Source: Cerrena zonata (lineage: Eukaryota > Basidiomycota > Agaricomycetes > Polyporales > Cerrenaceae). From it: a stretch of DNA of 64,000 nucleotides. A program made the position numbers and the translations under genes. Shown one piece after another: positions 8,929 through 20,309 of the stretch. The stretch covers positions 327,760-391,759 of the forward strand of contig JASBNA010000043.1 of the NCBI GenBank assembly GCA_038087015.1, written 5' to 3'. Under the pieces are notes generated by a model. That model was not told the DNA's origin. It ran no database searches and was given only the letters and a program-made list of their open reading frames with translations. Each line of letters begins with the position of its first letter. The stretch's first letter is position 1.

Positions 8929-11733
8929 ATGGTTAGCTTACAACAGCCGGTCACTCATTCATCAAATTATTCAAATATGAGTTCAGGTACTAACTTGAAA
9001 TCGATTCATTCTAATAATCAACCCAGAAACAATCAATTGGGACAGGATTTCTCAACTGAATACGGGTTGAAAGCTCCTCCGGTGATCAAGTCTAACTATG
9101 ATGAATCAAACGAGTCCACCCATTATAGCTCTTCTAGAAACGGTCACAGCCATTCTGATAGTCACAGTAGTAGCTTGAGTAAAGAAAGTCAAAATGATTA
9201 TACTGGTTCAAAAACTTTGAATAGATCAAGATCAATTTCAATCACAAAATTCCTATTTAATAACAAGGAAACTAGTCAAACTCCAGAGTCAAATTATTCA
9301 TCTCTGAATCAGCATAATGACTCTATTGAAAAGGATGATGACCATTTAGAAGATAAAAAACAACCTAGTTTTATAAAATTGAAAAATTTTTTCAAATTAT
9401 CATCACCTTCTCCAAGCATACATTCCCATGAAAGTAATCATTCCAGCAATAAAAATTCAAATTCAAATCTCAACACGAATGCAACTAATACCTCCAATAC
9501 AGTAAGCACTCCAGTTAAAAGTAATGTTAACTCTCATGGCGATATGTTTATTTCTCCAGTTATTGATAGCCCGGACAAAGAAACGTCGCCAACAAAGACT
9601 CAGGAAAGTCCAAGTGTCATGAGACGTTTCATGCTCGGAAGGAAAAGATCAATGTCTACACCTAATCATAGCAGGGTTAGCAGTAACACCAGTAATGGTT
9701 TGGAAAATAATACGAAACCAAGCTTAAATAATATACAAATACCTGAAATCAAAGAAACTGCACCTCCAAATTCGAACAGTCCCTTAGTAAATTCAAATTT
9801 ATATTTTGCTCATCAAGGATTACCTCCTCATTTAGATTCGAGCAATAATTTAAATCCATCAAATATAGAGGAGTCTGCTTTAAATAAAGGTGATGTGGCA
9901 GTTTCTCTCAGACACAATGACTCTGTGTTTTCATTGAATAATCATAAAATTTCTCCTTCGACCAATACCAAAGATGATCTATTAACTACTCCAGATATCT
10001 TGAAACCTCCAAAAATTCATACCTCTTCCTCTTCCCAAGGTTCCTCAAGCGAAGAATCAGTAGCTGAAATTCAAAATGCTCTGTTTTCTCGTAACAATTC
10101 ATTATCCTTACCTCCTTCTCCTTTGAATCATTTATCAGCTTCTCCCTCAATGAATTATGGTAGCTCAAAAAATAGTACCACTACTCTAGATCAAAGAAAT
10201 TCCAATTTAGATTCAGAAGCTTTAAGTCCTCCTACTCCATCCACCCCTTTCCAAAGAACTTTAAGAAGAGTGGCTTCAGCTCCTTTAGTTCATAGATTAT
10301 TAAACGATAATTCCATAAAACCACCAGCTTCAGAATCATCAGTTCATCATCTTGGTAATGATGATGAATTTGATATCAATAAGCACATCGGTGAATTGAA
10401 TATGCCAAGGAGTAGACCAAGAACATACACCCAAGGCCGTATGTATTCTCATTCTGCTACTAAGATTATGGAAGCTCAAGTAGATCAAGGATGCTTTGAA
10501 AAAATCAAACTTCTAGGAAAAGGTGATGTGGGTAAGGTTTATCTTGTTAAAGAAAAAGTTTCATCAAAATTGTATGCAATGAAAGTATTGAATAAAAAGG
10601 AAATGATTGAAAGAAATAAAATTAAGCGGGCGTTGGCCGAACAAGAGATTTTGGCCACTTCAAATCATCCTTTTATTGTTACTTTATACCATTCATTTCA
10701 ATCCCGAGATCATTTATACTTATGTATGGAATATTGTATGGGTGGTGAATTTTTCAGAGCTTTACAAACTAGGGAGACAAAATCGATTAGTGAGAATGAT
10801 GCAAAATTTTATGCTGCAGAAGTTACTGCTGCTTTAGAGTATTTACATCTTATGGGGTTTATTTACCGTGACTTAAAACCGGAAAATATATTATTACATC
10901 AATCGGGTCATATTATGTTGAGTGACTTTGATTTATCAAAACAATCAGAAAGTACTAAAAATCCAGAAATATTCTTTAGCAAGAATTCTCACGGTTTATC
11001 AAATGGAAATAATGGACCAACTCTTGATACCAAAGCATGTATTGATGGATTTAGAACGAATTCATTTGTTGGTACCGAAGAGTACATTGCCCCAGAAGTT
11101 ATCAGAGGTAAAGGTCATACAAGTGCGGTTGATTGGTGGACACTTGGTATCTTTATTTATGAAATGTTATATGGAACAACACCGTTTAAAGGTAAAGATC
11201 GTAAGAAAACTTTTGGTAATGTTTTGAAGAAGGATGTTAAATTTTTAGACTCGCAATCCATTTCTTCAAATTGTAAGAGTTTAATTAAAAAATTATTGAT
11301 CAAGGATGAAACGAAAAGATTAGGATCTAAGACTGGTGCATCGGATATAAAGAATCACATTTTTTTCAAGAACACTCAATGGGCATTATTAAGAAATCAA
11401 AAACCACCTATGATACCGGTATTGACCAAGGCCAAGAGTCAAAATCAATTATCACCAAAAAATTTTGAAGCAGACGAAAATGCGGATTTGAAGAAGTCCC
11501 CAGATTCAAGCAATGCTAATGACGATCAGGACATTACGAATGTAAAACCTAGTAATCCCGATGATCCATTTGCTAATTTCAGTTCGGTAACACTCAATTA
11601 TAACGAGAATGAGGCTAATGATTCATCTGTATTATACAGTTCAGATAATGCAATTTATACTAGTGTTTCTTATACAATGACGAATAAAAATGGAGTTAGC
11701 CCCAGAAAACAAAAGGGATTTCTCCAGCGATGA
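8929..11733 (+). CDS. FPK1: AGC-family flippase kinase (Fpk1/Kin82/Nrc2 type)
   Basis: 934 aa. In S. cerevisiae Fpk1/Kin82 phosphorylate the aminophospholipid flippases Dnf1/Dnf2. Residues 1-520 are Ser/Asn-rich and low complexity with many SP/TP sites. The kinase domain runs about 522-815: glycine loop [14 protein letters not shown]-binding Lys552 (YAMKV), catalytic loop YRDLKPEN (Asp648) and DFD at 666-668. DFD in place of DFG, together with an insertion before the activation segment ([17 protein letters not shown]), is characteristic of the Fpk1/Nrc2 subgroup. A C-terminal AGC tail with DDPFANFSS follows. The gene is intact. One CTG codon lies in a Ser-rich stretch (residue ~127) and may read as Ser. 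Confidence 0.9.
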   Translation: MVSLQQPVTHSSNYSNMSSGTNLKSIHSNNQPRNNQLGQDFSTEYGLKAPPVIKSNYDESNESTHYSSSRNGHSHSDSHSSSLSKESQNDYTGSKTLNRSRSISITKFLFNNKETSQTPESNYSSLNQHNDSIEKDDDHLEDKKQPSFIKLKNFFKLSSPSPSIHSHESNHSSNKNSNSNLNTNATNTSNTVSTPVKSNVNSHGDMFISPVIDSPDKETSPTKTQESPSVMRRFMLGRKRSMSTPNHSRVSSNTSNGLENNTKPSLNNIQIPEIKETAPPNSNSPLVNSNLYFAHQGLPPHLDSSNNLNPSNIEESALNKGDVAVSLRHNDSVFSLNNHKISPSTNTKDDLLTTPDILKPPKIHTSSSSQGSSSEESVAEIQNALFSRNNSLSLPPSPLNHLSASPSMNYGSSKNSTTTLDQRNSNLDSEALSPPTPSTPFQRTLRRVASAPLVHRLLNDNSIKPPASESSVHHLGNDDEFDINKHIGELNMPRSRPRTYTQGRMYSHSATKIMEAQVDQGCFEKIKLLGKGDVGKVYLVKEKVSSKLYAMKVLNKKEMIERNKIKRALAEQEILATSNHPFIVTLYHSFQSRDHLYLCMEYCMGGEFFRALQTRETKSISENDAKFYAAEVTAALEYLHLMGFIYRDLKPENILLHQSGHIMLSDFDLSKQSESTKNPEIFFSKNSHGLSNGNNGPTLDTKACIDGFRTNSFVGTEEYIAPEVIRGKGHTSAVDWWTLGIFIYEMLYGTTPFKGKDRKKTFGNVLKKDVKFLDSQSISSNCKSLIKKLLIKDETKRLGSKTGASDIKNHIFFKNTQWALLRNQKPPMIPVLTKAKSQNQLSPKNFEADENADLKKSPDSSNANDDQDITNVKPSNPDDPFANFSSVTLNYNENEANDSSVLYSSDNAIYTSVSYTMTNKNGVSPRKQKGFLQR

Positions 11734-12099
11734 ATGTTATATAATGATGAAGTGACATGACTTTATAAATTTTTTTTTTTTACTTTATGTTTGTAAAGGT
11801 TTTTATATTTTTTCTTTTCTTTCTTTCTTCTCTGTTCGTTTTAATAAATGGTTAAGAATGATTTGAGTGTAGTACAAGCAATGAGCTATAATTATAATTA
11901 TAATTTTTATTAAAAGTATCTATTGAAAAAAAAAGATCAAAGAAATGAAGTACTAACCGAAAATTCATCAGACGGATTAGAAAGGCAAATAATTATTATA
12001 CAAGACCCAATGAAAGGGTTAATTCAATTGAAAAAGGGGGGCATAAGTCGTTTTAAATATTTTTTTTTTTTTAATTTGAATCCACTAGTTTTTTAATCC
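11734..12099. other. Convergent 3' region between kinase gene and PIR
   Basis: AT-rich terminator region shared by two converging genes. A TACTAAC occurs at 11951-11957 but has no matching donor or reading frame, so I do not call an intron. Confidence 0.5.
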
Positions 12100-12954
12100 T
12101 TAACAGCTAACCAAATCGATAATACTTAATTCAACAGCGGCACATTGAGCAGCAATGTTTTCATCATATAAATTGTAGAAATCACCAGAAGCACATTGGT
12201 AGAAGGTAGTTTGATCACCCAAGGCTAATAAACCTTCAGAAGTAACTGACCAACCAGCGGCGTAGATAGAACCTTCTTGAGGAGGAGGACCATCGAATTG
12301 GAATTGTCTATTAGCAACAATGGCACCAATTCTACCTTTGGAGTCAGTTAAAACAGAAGATTTTAATTCCATGGATAAAGCACTTGAACCCATACAAGCT
12401 TGAGGGATGTCACCATCAGATTTATCATCAGCAGAAGCAGTTTCAGTTGATTGTTGAACTTGGCCATCACCGATTTGAGAAGCAACGTTAGCGGAGGTAG
12501 CAGCAGTTTGGTGTTGAATTTGACCATCACCGATTTGGTTAATAACGGAGGCGGTTTGTGCGGTTTGATGTTGGATTTGACCATCACCGATTTGGTTAAC
12601 GACAGAAGCAGTAGTTTGAGCGGTTTGATGTTGAATTTGACCATCACCAATTTGGTTAATGACAGATGCAGTAGTTGGTTTTGGAGCAGTATAAGTTTCA
12701 GAAGTTTGTTGTTGAATTTGACCATCACCGATTTGGTTAACAACACCATCTCTTTTAGCAGGAGCAGAAGAAGCAGAAGCACAAGCATCAGAAACGGTTT
12801 TAATAGAAATACCGAATTTATGAGTGTGATCAGTGCTAGCACCAGTTGGAGCAGAACCGGTTGGGGTTAAAGTAGTCCAAGGTTCAGAAGGAACAGTGGC
12901 AGCCAAGGAAGTAGCAGCGAAGGCAGAAGCAGTAAAAACGGTAGAGTATTTCAT
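12100..12954 (-). CDS. PIR1: PIR-family cell-wall protein
   Basis: 284 aa. Covalently linked cell-wall mannoprotein. The signal peptide is about residues 1-19 (cleavage near SLAAT). A Kex2 site Lys67-Arg68 in SAPAKRDG ends the propeptide. Five PIR repeats of the form QIGDGQ(I/V)Q follow; the Gln of each is the known ester attachment point to beta-1,3-glucan. The C-terminal domain has the exact C-66-C-16-C-12-C spacing diagnostic of PIR proteins, with the last Cys at the C-terminus. The promoter faces a 1.15-kb spacer shared with RKM1. The symbol is by family; which paralogue it is cannot be told here. Confidence 0.93.
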   Translation of the reverse strand: MKYSTVFTASAFAATSLAATVPSEPWTTLTPTGSAPTGASTDHTHKFGISIKTVSDACASASSAPAKRDGVVNQIGDGQIQQQTSETYTAPKPTTASVINQIGDGQIQHQTAQTTASVVNQIGDGQIQHQTAQTASVINQIGDGQIQHQTAATSANVASQIGDGQVQQSTETASADDKSDGDIPQACMGSSALSMELKSSVLTDSKGRIGAIVANRQFQFDGPPPQEGSIYAAGWSVTSEGLLALGDQTTFYQCASGDFYNLYDENIAAQCAAVELSIIDLVSC

Positions 12955-13830
12955 TGTGATTATTGTTTATTGATCAAGTTATTGAATGATTATTGAATGA
13001 TTATTAAAATCCAAGAAGATAATTTGAGATCAACTTCGATATTTATACAATTCAGCACTGACCTCAGATCTACGACGATCAAGTGTGCTGGTCCATCTCA
13101 AGCCTACGTAACCATAGAACTATCCGAATCATCCAAACATGACCCTGAAAGCTGGCTAGGATCAATGAAATCAATAGATGCAACCGAAACTAAGCTACTG
13201 AGAAAAACAAACATACACCTTGCTTGGGGTCACAAGCACAAACTGGTTGAGAACCCCTTGATCCACATTATGATCCATGCTGGTCATATGTCGTAAAATA
13301 GTAACCAGACATAGCTTCCTGTCATTTTCCTAGAGTTGACATGGCTGGATTGTGTTTGCAACTGCCAAAACACCAGTTTTTGTGTTGTTGCGAAAATGAA
13401 ATTTAATGGCTGGTAAATTGTTTTGGGACATCGGCGCACGACCCGACATCAGTCTGTTTCCCCATACAAAAATTTGAAAATAGGTTATCAAAACAGACTG
13501 CTTGGATTGGGTTCTGTTGATCAGCTACGATTAGCGTTGCTGTAAACAAGCGACTGGCTGAGCCTAGCCAGCAAGCGGACCGTTTGTTAAGGGACCGAAA
13601 GCCTCTTTTTACAACCATATTGTCATCAGCAGATCAAACTTAGAACAGAAATAAGCTCAAGACGGTGTCTCAGATCAAAGACCCGTTCACCGGAAGGGAG
13701 TCCAATTCACAAACTCGTCTCTGGGAACCATAGATACCGGCATGTCTGCTTTCAAATTGACAATGGTTTGCGTTCAAAGTTACCAGTGGAATACCCTAAC
13801 AGCCCTAACAACCCTAACAATAAGTAATGT

Positions 13831-13870
13831 TCACGAACAGTCACGAACAGTCACGAACAGTCACGACACA
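13831..13870. repeat. 10-bp tandem repeat (tcacgaacag)
   Basis: Three exact units at 13831-13860 plus a diverged fourth (tcacgacaca), immediately downstream of the CCCTAAC copies. Confidence 0.85.
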
Positions 13871-13956
13871 GTCACACCCAGTCCCAGTCAGACACATAGA
13901 TTCAATCACAAATAGTTTAATTGAATATTTGCAATCCAAAAAGCCCGTACACGACC

Positions 13957-13986
13957 CATTTTGCTACTCAATTTGGTAGCAAAATG
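13957..13986. repeat. Perfect 11-bp inverted repeat (hairpin)
   Basis: CATTTTGCTAC (13957-13967) and GTAGCAAAATG (13976-13986) flank the loop TCAATTTG. It sits 117 bp before the RKM1 start, in the promoter or leader. Confidence 0.85.
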
Positions 13987-14102
13987 CAGCACAATTTTTT
14001 TTTCTCCTTCGGTGAGAGCATCAGACTGACGAAGTATTTAAAGAAAAAAATTTCAAGTAAGAAGAACTAGCTGGATCCTGTAGGAAAACATAGGGATAGA
14101 AG

Positions 14103-15725
14103 ATGCCAGCGACGCGTCAGCAATTGGACACTTTATTAGAGTGGGCAAGCGAGAATGGGACCAAGATCCATCTGAAGTAAACTTTGAAATTGGGATTAAC
14201 GGAGTTGGAGCCTACTTCAATAATAAAAGCGGAGGAGAGGTTGTAATACAAGAACCATTGATAAGTGTACCTGAAAGCATTATGATCACGCCCAAGTTAG
14301 TAACAGACTATTTTGCCACCACTGCAGAAGGGAAAAAGTTAGTTAATAAAGTTAGTAGTGTTGAACTTTTTAAACTTTTTTTAAGTAAATTTAAGGACGG
14401 AGAATCACAAGAAGAAATTGGAATTAAATTTAAACCATTTTTCAAGATATTACCAAGTGCTAAAGATTTGAATATACCCTTTTTCTGGAAAGAGAAGGAA
14501 ACTGCATTATTGCAAAACACGGATGCAGAATTCTTCTTACAGAATAGTCTAACTCTGCTTTATGAAGGATGGATGAAAATAAGTCAGATCTTGGGTGGGG
14601 ATCCAAACAAGAGTTTAGTCTTGATGAATGGTATAAATGGACAGAGGATGATTCGGGCGACTGGTTAGATTTCCCAAGTTATGTTTGGGCTAGTTGTATA
14701 TTGAGTTCAAGAGGATTCCCATCGATTCTTATTGAGCCAGGAGTGAAAGAAGAAGATTAATCTTGGTGCCTATAATGGATTTGACTAATCATGTGAACGA
14801 TGCTCAAGTTAAATGGATACCCAAATTTGAAAATCATACCAAATATATTGATTTCAATGTTCTTGATGGGTACCCCATTGGCAAACAAGAAATTTATAAT
14901 AATTATGGTAATAAGGATAATCTAACTTTACTTTTCGGTTATGGCTTTATTGATGAAAATAATAAATATGGTAAAACCACCATATCGATGCAATTAGATT
15001 TGAATAGTGTTAACAAAGCAATAGCTTTAGGAGTTGCCATACCAGATAAGCCACTACAAACGTTCGAAATCTCACACGAGCAACCAATCAATGAAGTCTT
15101 TCTCGATATGATGCAAGCCAATTTAAAATTGGATTATGAAATAAGCTTTAAAACTCATCGCACTAAGTTAGAGGCCATCGAACAAATGCTATCAATCTAC
15201 GAAGTTAAATTAAATCAAATGAAACAAAAAGATGATTTTGAAAAAATCAATAATGCAGCCGTCATCAAAACCATTAAAGGATACAAGAAGTGCCAAAGAT
15301 TATTAATACAGAAATCTTATGACGAACTAAACCGATTATTGAAAACAAGCTTAAAAGAAAGTAAGGCAGTTTTATTCAAGAAAAAATACGCCAATGACGG
15401 AGAATTTTCGCGTTTGGTTGAAAACTTTTATCAATTTGCAAATTTGGAAGAGTCTAAACACCAAGATTATTATGATTATATAGTAATCTTGTATATATTA
15501 TTATCTAAAGAAGGTTGGATTAAACAAAAACTAGGACAAATGAGAAAAATCATTGGTGAAATAACTCCGGCCGATGAAATGCGCGAAATATACCAAAATA
15601 AAATGAAAATTCCTCAAATAGCAAAAGAGATCACCATTGACGAGTGGTTTATTGCCGATAAAGTGTACGATGTAATGGTTTATACCAAGGCATCAAATGG
15701 AGAAACCTACTTGATAAATAATTGA
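14103..15725 (+). CDS. RKM1: Ribosomal lysine methyltransferase (SET domain), broken into three frames
   Basis: Rkm1 methylates lysines of ribosomal protein Rpl23. The coding potential is continuous but needs three frame changes. The start is ATG 14103 (MPATRQQLDTLLEW), with in-frame TAA at 14178. It continues in a second frame from about 14150 (VNFEIGINGVGAY), a third from about 14590 (FPSYVWASCILSSRGFPS), and the first again from about 14745 (LILVPIMDLTNHVNDAQVKW) to the stop at 15725. DLTNH...VKW and YGNKDNLTLLFGYGF are the SET-C motifs of this family. Joined length would be about 540 aa, close to yeast Rkm1 (583). Each change equals one missing base and none has intron signals. Either draft sequencing deletions or a true pseudogene. 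Confidence 0.85.
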
Positions 15726-15909
15726 ACGAAAAAAAAAAAATAAAAAGGAATTCCGACCCCTAGCTGCAATGCACCTTCGATGACTAGACATAATTCCGGT
15801 TAATTACCTACATTACATAAAGCATTATGATCGGCTAACACAAAAAAATATCCGATTGAAACAATTAATAAATAGAGTTAATAAATAGAAGTTATAAATA
15901 ATAAATAGA

Positions 15910-16836
15910 CTAAAGCTCATCTCTTACGTTAAGTAATTTGTTTAATTTTTTGGAATCAACCCCATCACTGATTTTGGTTTCCCATGTTCTCAACGGAGAA
16001 AAGGGACCTTGGGCTAATTGATAATCGTAGAAGCCTTGCATGATACGTTCTTTTGAATTTGCAACAAAAGGACCATGTTGAATTGAATTTTGATTTAATT
16101 TTAATCCTCCAATAAGAACAAAATCGGCTTCTTTTGATCCAGAAGGAACTTCACCTTTAATAGTATCACCATCCATATTGAAAAATAAAGTATCGTATTG
16201 ATGATAAACTTTATCATTGATTTTTAAGTCACCATCTAAAATATAAAGGAAAGTATTGAAATTAGGTTCAACAAATTGTTCAAAATTAGCCCCTGATTTA
16301 ACTTGGTAATGATAATAAAACATTGGAGTATAAGCTAATTCTTTAAGTGATTCAACATTACCAACTTTACCACTGATGACTTTAACTTTAACTGAATCAT
16401 CTTGGTAAATTGGAATTTCGTCATTTCTTAAATCTCTATATCTTGGAGTTGATTCTTTCAAGTCATTTGGTAAATCAACCCATAATTGCATACCAACAAC
16501 ATTTGATAAATCTTCTTGTTTAACTGGCATTTCACTGTGAACGATCCCTTTACCAGCAGTCATGAATTGTAAATCACCAGGATTCAATACACTCAAATGA
16601 TTATTAAAATCTTCATGAACCATTTGTCCTTTGGTAATATAAGTAATTGTTTCTTGTCCTAAATGGGGGTGATGAGGAAATCCTGCGTCTGGCAGCACAT
16701 TGAAATGATCCAACATTAGAAATGGATCGAAATTTCTCATCTTCATATTCCCAATTGAGCGGCGGACTCTGGCACCCGCACCTTCAGATTGCTCAATTGC
16801 AAGCATGCTTTTATAAATTGTACGTAATGACACCAT
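15910..16836 (-). CDS. Pirin-family cupin protein
   Basis: 308 aa, intact. Pirins are bicupin iron-binding proteins; some are quercetin dioxygenases, others redox-sensing cofactors. The N-terminal cupin carries the metal site as HHPHLGQET (two His) and GIVHSEMP (His and Glu). The RSIGNMKMRNFDPFLMLDHF start region and LQLWVDLP-like segment (MQLWVDLPN) are classical pirin signatures. The first Met gives a short extension (MVSLRTIYKSMLAIEQ) that could be a weak mitochondrial presequence. It converges with RKM1 (184 bp). An inverted pair of the AATGTCGC motif lies about 185-230 bp upstream. Confidence 0.9.
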   Translation of the reverse strand: MVSLRTIYKSMLAIEQSEGAGARVRRSIGNMKMRNFDPFLMLDHFNVLPDAGFPHHPHLGQETITYITKGQMVHEDFNNHLSVLNPGDLQFMTAGKGIVHSEMPVKQEDLSNVVGMQLWVDLPNDLKESTPRYRDLRNDEIPIYQDDSVKVKVISGKVGNVESLKELAYTPMFYYHYQVKSGANFEQFVEPNFNTFLYILDGDLKINDKVYHQYDTLFFNMDGDTIKGEVPSGSKEADFVLIGGLKLNQNSIQHGPFVANSKERIMQGFYDYQLAQGPFSPLRTWETKISDGVDSKKLNKLLNVRDEL

Positions 16837-17985
16837 TATTGATAGTTAGATTGTGTTTTGATAATAATCTTGAAAAAAAAAAAAACAACATTGATTCTTT
16901 CCAAAGGACCCTTTCCTCCTTATATACCATCAGACATTGAGATCTTTGTAAAAAATTATTAATCTGCTCTTGAGTAATGCATTATGAATAAATCTCTAAT
17001 GGATTAGTCATGTAGCAAGAATGTCGCGCATCCCCCAAAGTGTGTAAGCGATGAGTAATGCGACATTTGCAGGGTCGTTTTCGGAGAACTTGCCAGACTC
17101 AAGACCCGTCCATCAGCCAGCTAGTGCCACGTGACGTGGCGAGAGCAGTCGGAAAAAAGAAAGCCTTCCGCTTACATAAGCCTTCATCGGAAAATAAGCA
17201 AAGCAGTGAAAAAAAAAAAAAAGAAATTCAAACAATCAGAACTCATGCAGGAATTAGCGAAACAAACACTAAAAGAAAGCAAAGATGCGCTCTTGCACAA
17301 GTCGCAGACAAAATCTTTTGGATGTTCGTATCTCCACACCACTATATATCTGAGTTATAAGATCTTTTGTACGTGGTATGCATGAAAGCAATTTAGATTG
17401 ACGTTAGATGATCTACACAATATACTCTGCATAACTCAAGGCTATTTAGCTAGTCACGGGTTCAGCAAAAAGAATAAATCAAGTAGAGGCGAGCTCATCA
17501 AGATTGAAAAGCAAAAGAAATACGGCAAGGAGAGGCACCAGTAACCAGAAAAAAAAAAGAAAGAAAAGGCAGAAAAGGTAGAAAAGGCAATCATTCTTAT
17601 AAAAAATAAATAAGGCCGAAAAAAAAAAAAAAAAACTAATTCATCAACACCGAATTGAAACCAAAAAATAAAACAAAAATAAGAGACCATAAAAGTGTCG
17701 ATCTTTTTATTTTATTTACATATTTTTTTTATTTTAATTTTATTTTTTTATTTTTTTTTTTGTTTTGGCTGGAGATTTTCATTTTTTTTTGTTTTTTTTT
17801 GTTTGGTGATTATTATTCAGTATTATTTTTCCTATTATTTTTCCTATTATTAAGTTTTTGAAAGTTCGATTTTTTTTTTTTTTTTTTTTTTTTTTCTCTT
17901 TTAATTTAGAAATGTTATTATGAGTATAAGTATAGGATAGATTGTTTCTTGTTTTTCAAAAGTCGTGAACCTAGTGAAACAACTA
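16837..17985. promoter_or_regulatory. 1.15-kb divergent promoter (pirin / C2H2 factor), poly-T rich
   Basis: Near the pirin gene it holds AATGTCGCG (17020-17028) and GCGACATT (17060-17067) as an inverted pair enclosing a PAC-like GCGATGAG, and a CACGTGACGTGG element (about 17129-17140). The half next to the zinc-finger gene is dominated by long A and T tracts (17560-17900), typical of nucleosome-depleted yeast promoters. Small ORFs here are low-complexity artefacts. Confidence 0.5.
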
Positions 17986-19206
17986 ATGAGTAACTCCAAT
18001 TACCAACATAATATTTTCAATATTAATGAAGTACCGTTTCAAGAGGTAGACCAAACTGAACAAAATGAACAGGTACCAGTGCCAGTACCAGAGGTCACGG
18101 GACCCGTCCCATATTCGGAGAACTACCAAGTTCCCCCCATACAGCCGGTTCAAATACCCTCGATACCGTATTCATCATACTCGGTGAATGCCCCGAATAT
18201 ACCAATAATGAACCAAGTTTCAGGACACAACCAGGTGCACCAACTATCGATGAATCAGGCTCCGATAAATCAGGTGCCGATTAGTCAAGTGACCATGAAC
18301 CAGATGCCTATACAGAAAACAAATCCAATACAGAATAGTCAGATACAAAATAGTCAGATACAAGGTAGTCAAGTACAAGGTAGCCAAGTACAAGGTAGCC
18401 AACTACAAGGTAGTCAGATGCAAGGTAGTCAGATGCAAGGTAGTCAGATGCAAGGTAGTCAGATGCAAGGTAGTCAGATGCAAGGTAGTCAGATACAAAC
18501 TCAAATATCAGGGCAAGCACCTCAAGGATTACCTCAAATACCTCAAGGATTACCTCAAATACCTCAAGGATTACCTCAAATACCTCAGGGAATACCTCAA
18601 ATGCCTCAAGCACCTCAAAATCAACCGGTCCAGAACCCAGAGCCGACCGTGCAACCAGTACACCAACCAGTACTACCGGTACAAACAGCACCAGCTCAAC
18701 CAATACAACCAGGACTGAATCAAACAGGCATTCAAATATCACAGACAAACCCGATACAAAACGTACCTAGCCAAACAACACAAGTAGACTTGTCATATAA
18801 TGATTTATATTACCAACCAATAAAATATGATAATCATTTTAATTTTAATATGATAACATCACAAGCACCTATTCAACTACCAGTTCAACAATCAATACAA
18901 TCACAAATTTCGCAAACGCCAATCCAAACCCCAAAAAGAACAAAATCCAAAATAATGATCAACGATATGAAACCGGAAACCGCAGCAAGAAACAGATGTC
19001 CAATTTGTCAAAAACAATTTAAAAGACCGAGCTCTTTACAAACTCATATTTATTCTCACACTGGAGAAAAATTATTTAAATGTCCTTGGGTTGATTGTGG
19101 AAGATTATTCAGTGTTAAATCAAATATGACTAGACATACTAGAATTCACGAACGAGACATGAAATTCAATACTTCAACGAATAATACAAACAATAATGTA
19201 CCTTAA
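17986..19206 (+). CDS. C2H2 zinc-finger transcription factor with Gln-rich repeats
   Basis: 406 aa from the ATG at 17986 (MSNSNYQHN); the upstream frame begins only at GTG. About 330 residues are Pro/Gln/Ile-rich, including about a dozen QGSQ-type pentapeptides and four PQGLPQI-type heptads, a likely transactivation or prion-like region. Two classical C2H2 fingers lie at the C-terminus: CPICQKQF...HIYSH, the linker TGEKLFK, then CPWVDCGRLF...HTRIH. Two tandem C-terminal fingers imply a short GC-containing target site. I cannot name an orthologue, since several yeast regulators share this layout. The gene is intact; the repeat region is likely length-variable. Confidence 0.82.
   Translation: MSNSNYQHNIFNINEVPFQEVDQTEQNEQVPVPVPEVTGPVPYSENYQVPPIQPVQIPSIPYSSYSVNAPNIPIMNQVSGHNQVHQLSMNQAPINQVPISQVTMNQMPIQKTNPIQNSQIQNSQIQGSQVQGSQVQGSQLQGSQMQGSQMQGSQMQGSQMQGSQMQGSQIQTQISGQAPQGLPQIPQGLPQIPQGLPQIPQGIPQMPQAPQNQPVQNPEPTVQPVHQPVLPVQTAPAQPIQPGLNQTGIQISQTNPIQNVPSQTTQVDLSYNDLYYQPIKYDNHFNFNMITSQAPIQLPVQQSIQSQISQTPIQTPKRTKSKIMINDMKPETAARNRCPICQKQFKRPSSLQTHIYSHTGEKLFKCPWVDCGRLFSVKSNMTRHTRIHERDMKFNTSTNNTNNNVP
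18331..18495. repeat. 15-bp coding minisatellite
   Basis: About eleven copies of a 15-bp unit (caaggtagtcagatg) encode the QGSQM pentapeptides. The central five copies (18416-18490) are identical at DNA level, implying recent expansion. Confidence 0.9.
18519..18605. repeat. 21-bp coding minisatellite
   Basis: Four copies of a 21-bp unit beginning cctcaaggattacctcaaat encode PQGLPQI heptads, directly after the 15-bp array. Confidence 0.88.
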
Positions 19207-20309
19207 TAATTCCCATGTAATATAGACCTTTGCATTTGCATCAATAGTTACCCATGTTTGCATTTTTCCTAATGTAATGTTTTTCATTTTAATTCATTAC
19301 TTTATATAATAATAGTACCATCAGTACTTGTACTCATATGTACTCATACTCATTAACTTCACAAACTTCTTCATCTGTAACAATACTCATCTTCTACTAC
19401 TCATATCCCTTTTTTTTTTGAACTTGTACCTCTAAAACTTGCAAAGAAAAGGGCTGTTAAAGGTTTTGTCAAAAAAAAGATCGTCGTTTTTTTTTTTTGT
19501 CTCGTTTTCTTTGTTTTGTTTCCCGAGCCACCGGTCAAGCCCGCGCAACTTCCCCATCTGGAACTAAGCGCCCGGGGGCACCACCGGTCGTGCCCTGCTC
19601 CCCTCCTCCGTAACCAGCGACAAACCAATTCTATCAAAATACCCTTTCCAAAGAAAAAATAGAAAAAATAGAACAAAAAAGTGCTATCGAAAATTGTGTA
19701 TTAAGGTACTAAACATGCTTCTTTTTCCGAAAATAGACAAAGAGTTGGCGGTGTAATGTAAACCATCAAACTATCGGGATAGTACTCAATGCTTTTCGCC
19801 AATCATTGTAGTAACACGAAGCTTTTAAGTACACGAATTGCATTGGATCAGCAGTCGATCCTCTTTGTTAACTCATGGAATTAATTTGGCTAACTAGGTT
19901 TCACTAACCCGGTCTAACTTTATTTTACTCATACATGCTTGTACATAGCCTAACACAACCAACGGTTTCTGTAAAGACTATTTTCATGAACTTAGTGCCT
20001 TTGGTGCAATCCCCAACGTGATTAGAAGGAAACTTGTCAAAAGACAACGAAAAAAAATATCAAAAGAGACAAAAATAAGGTAAAAAAATAAAACAAAACA
20101 AAATAAAAAAAATAATAACAAAAAGTCGTTTGCTGGTCAGAAAACATAAGACACCCATACACCAAAGAAACGAGGAAGTGCACCTACCAATAGCCTACAT
20201 TTTTGGGCCCATACACCAGACGATACTTTTCGACCAACCAAAACTCGCAGTTTTATAATCTAAGGCCATTAATATATACCTACTAAAATTATTCAATCAC
20301 TATTGTATA
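19207..20309. other. 1.1-kb intergenic region with a GC-rich island
   Basis: AT-rich spacer with a sharp GC-rich island at about 19518-19625. The island carries the nonamer CCACCGGTC twice in direct orientation, and is flanked by poly-T and poly-A. No known structural RNA signature was recognised. The overlapping minus-strand ORF 19401-19676 is not protein-like. Confidence 0.5.

Larger units (their letters stand above)
12955..14102. promoter_or_regulatory. 1.15-kb divergent promoter PIR/RKM1
   Basis: The region contains three CCCTAAC copies (about 13793-13820, the TTAGGG type bound by Tbf1), a 10-bp tandem repeat (13831-13870) and a perfect 11-bp inverted repeat with an 8-nt loop at 13957-13986. 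The small ORFs at 12997-13296 and 13403-13618 match nothing I know and look accidental. Confidence 0.5.

Noticed and set aside
11940..11975. TACTAAC...CAG downstream of the kinase gene as an intron end
   Set aside because: No matching donor and no coding frame on either side; it lies in a 3' region.
12363..12870. Overlapping ORFs on both strands within PIR
   Set aside because: They are shadows of the PIR repeats; the 284-aa frame has signal peptide, Kex2 site and the four-Cys signature.
14103..14760. Short introns as the explanation for the RKM1 frame changes
   Set aside because: The frames overlap without gaps and there is no GT...TACTAAC...AG at any of the three junctions.
19401..19676. 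Minus-strand ORF over the GC-rich island
   Set aside because: It is made of Phe runs and Arg/Gly-rich sequence from poly-A and GC tracts, without a recognisable domain.
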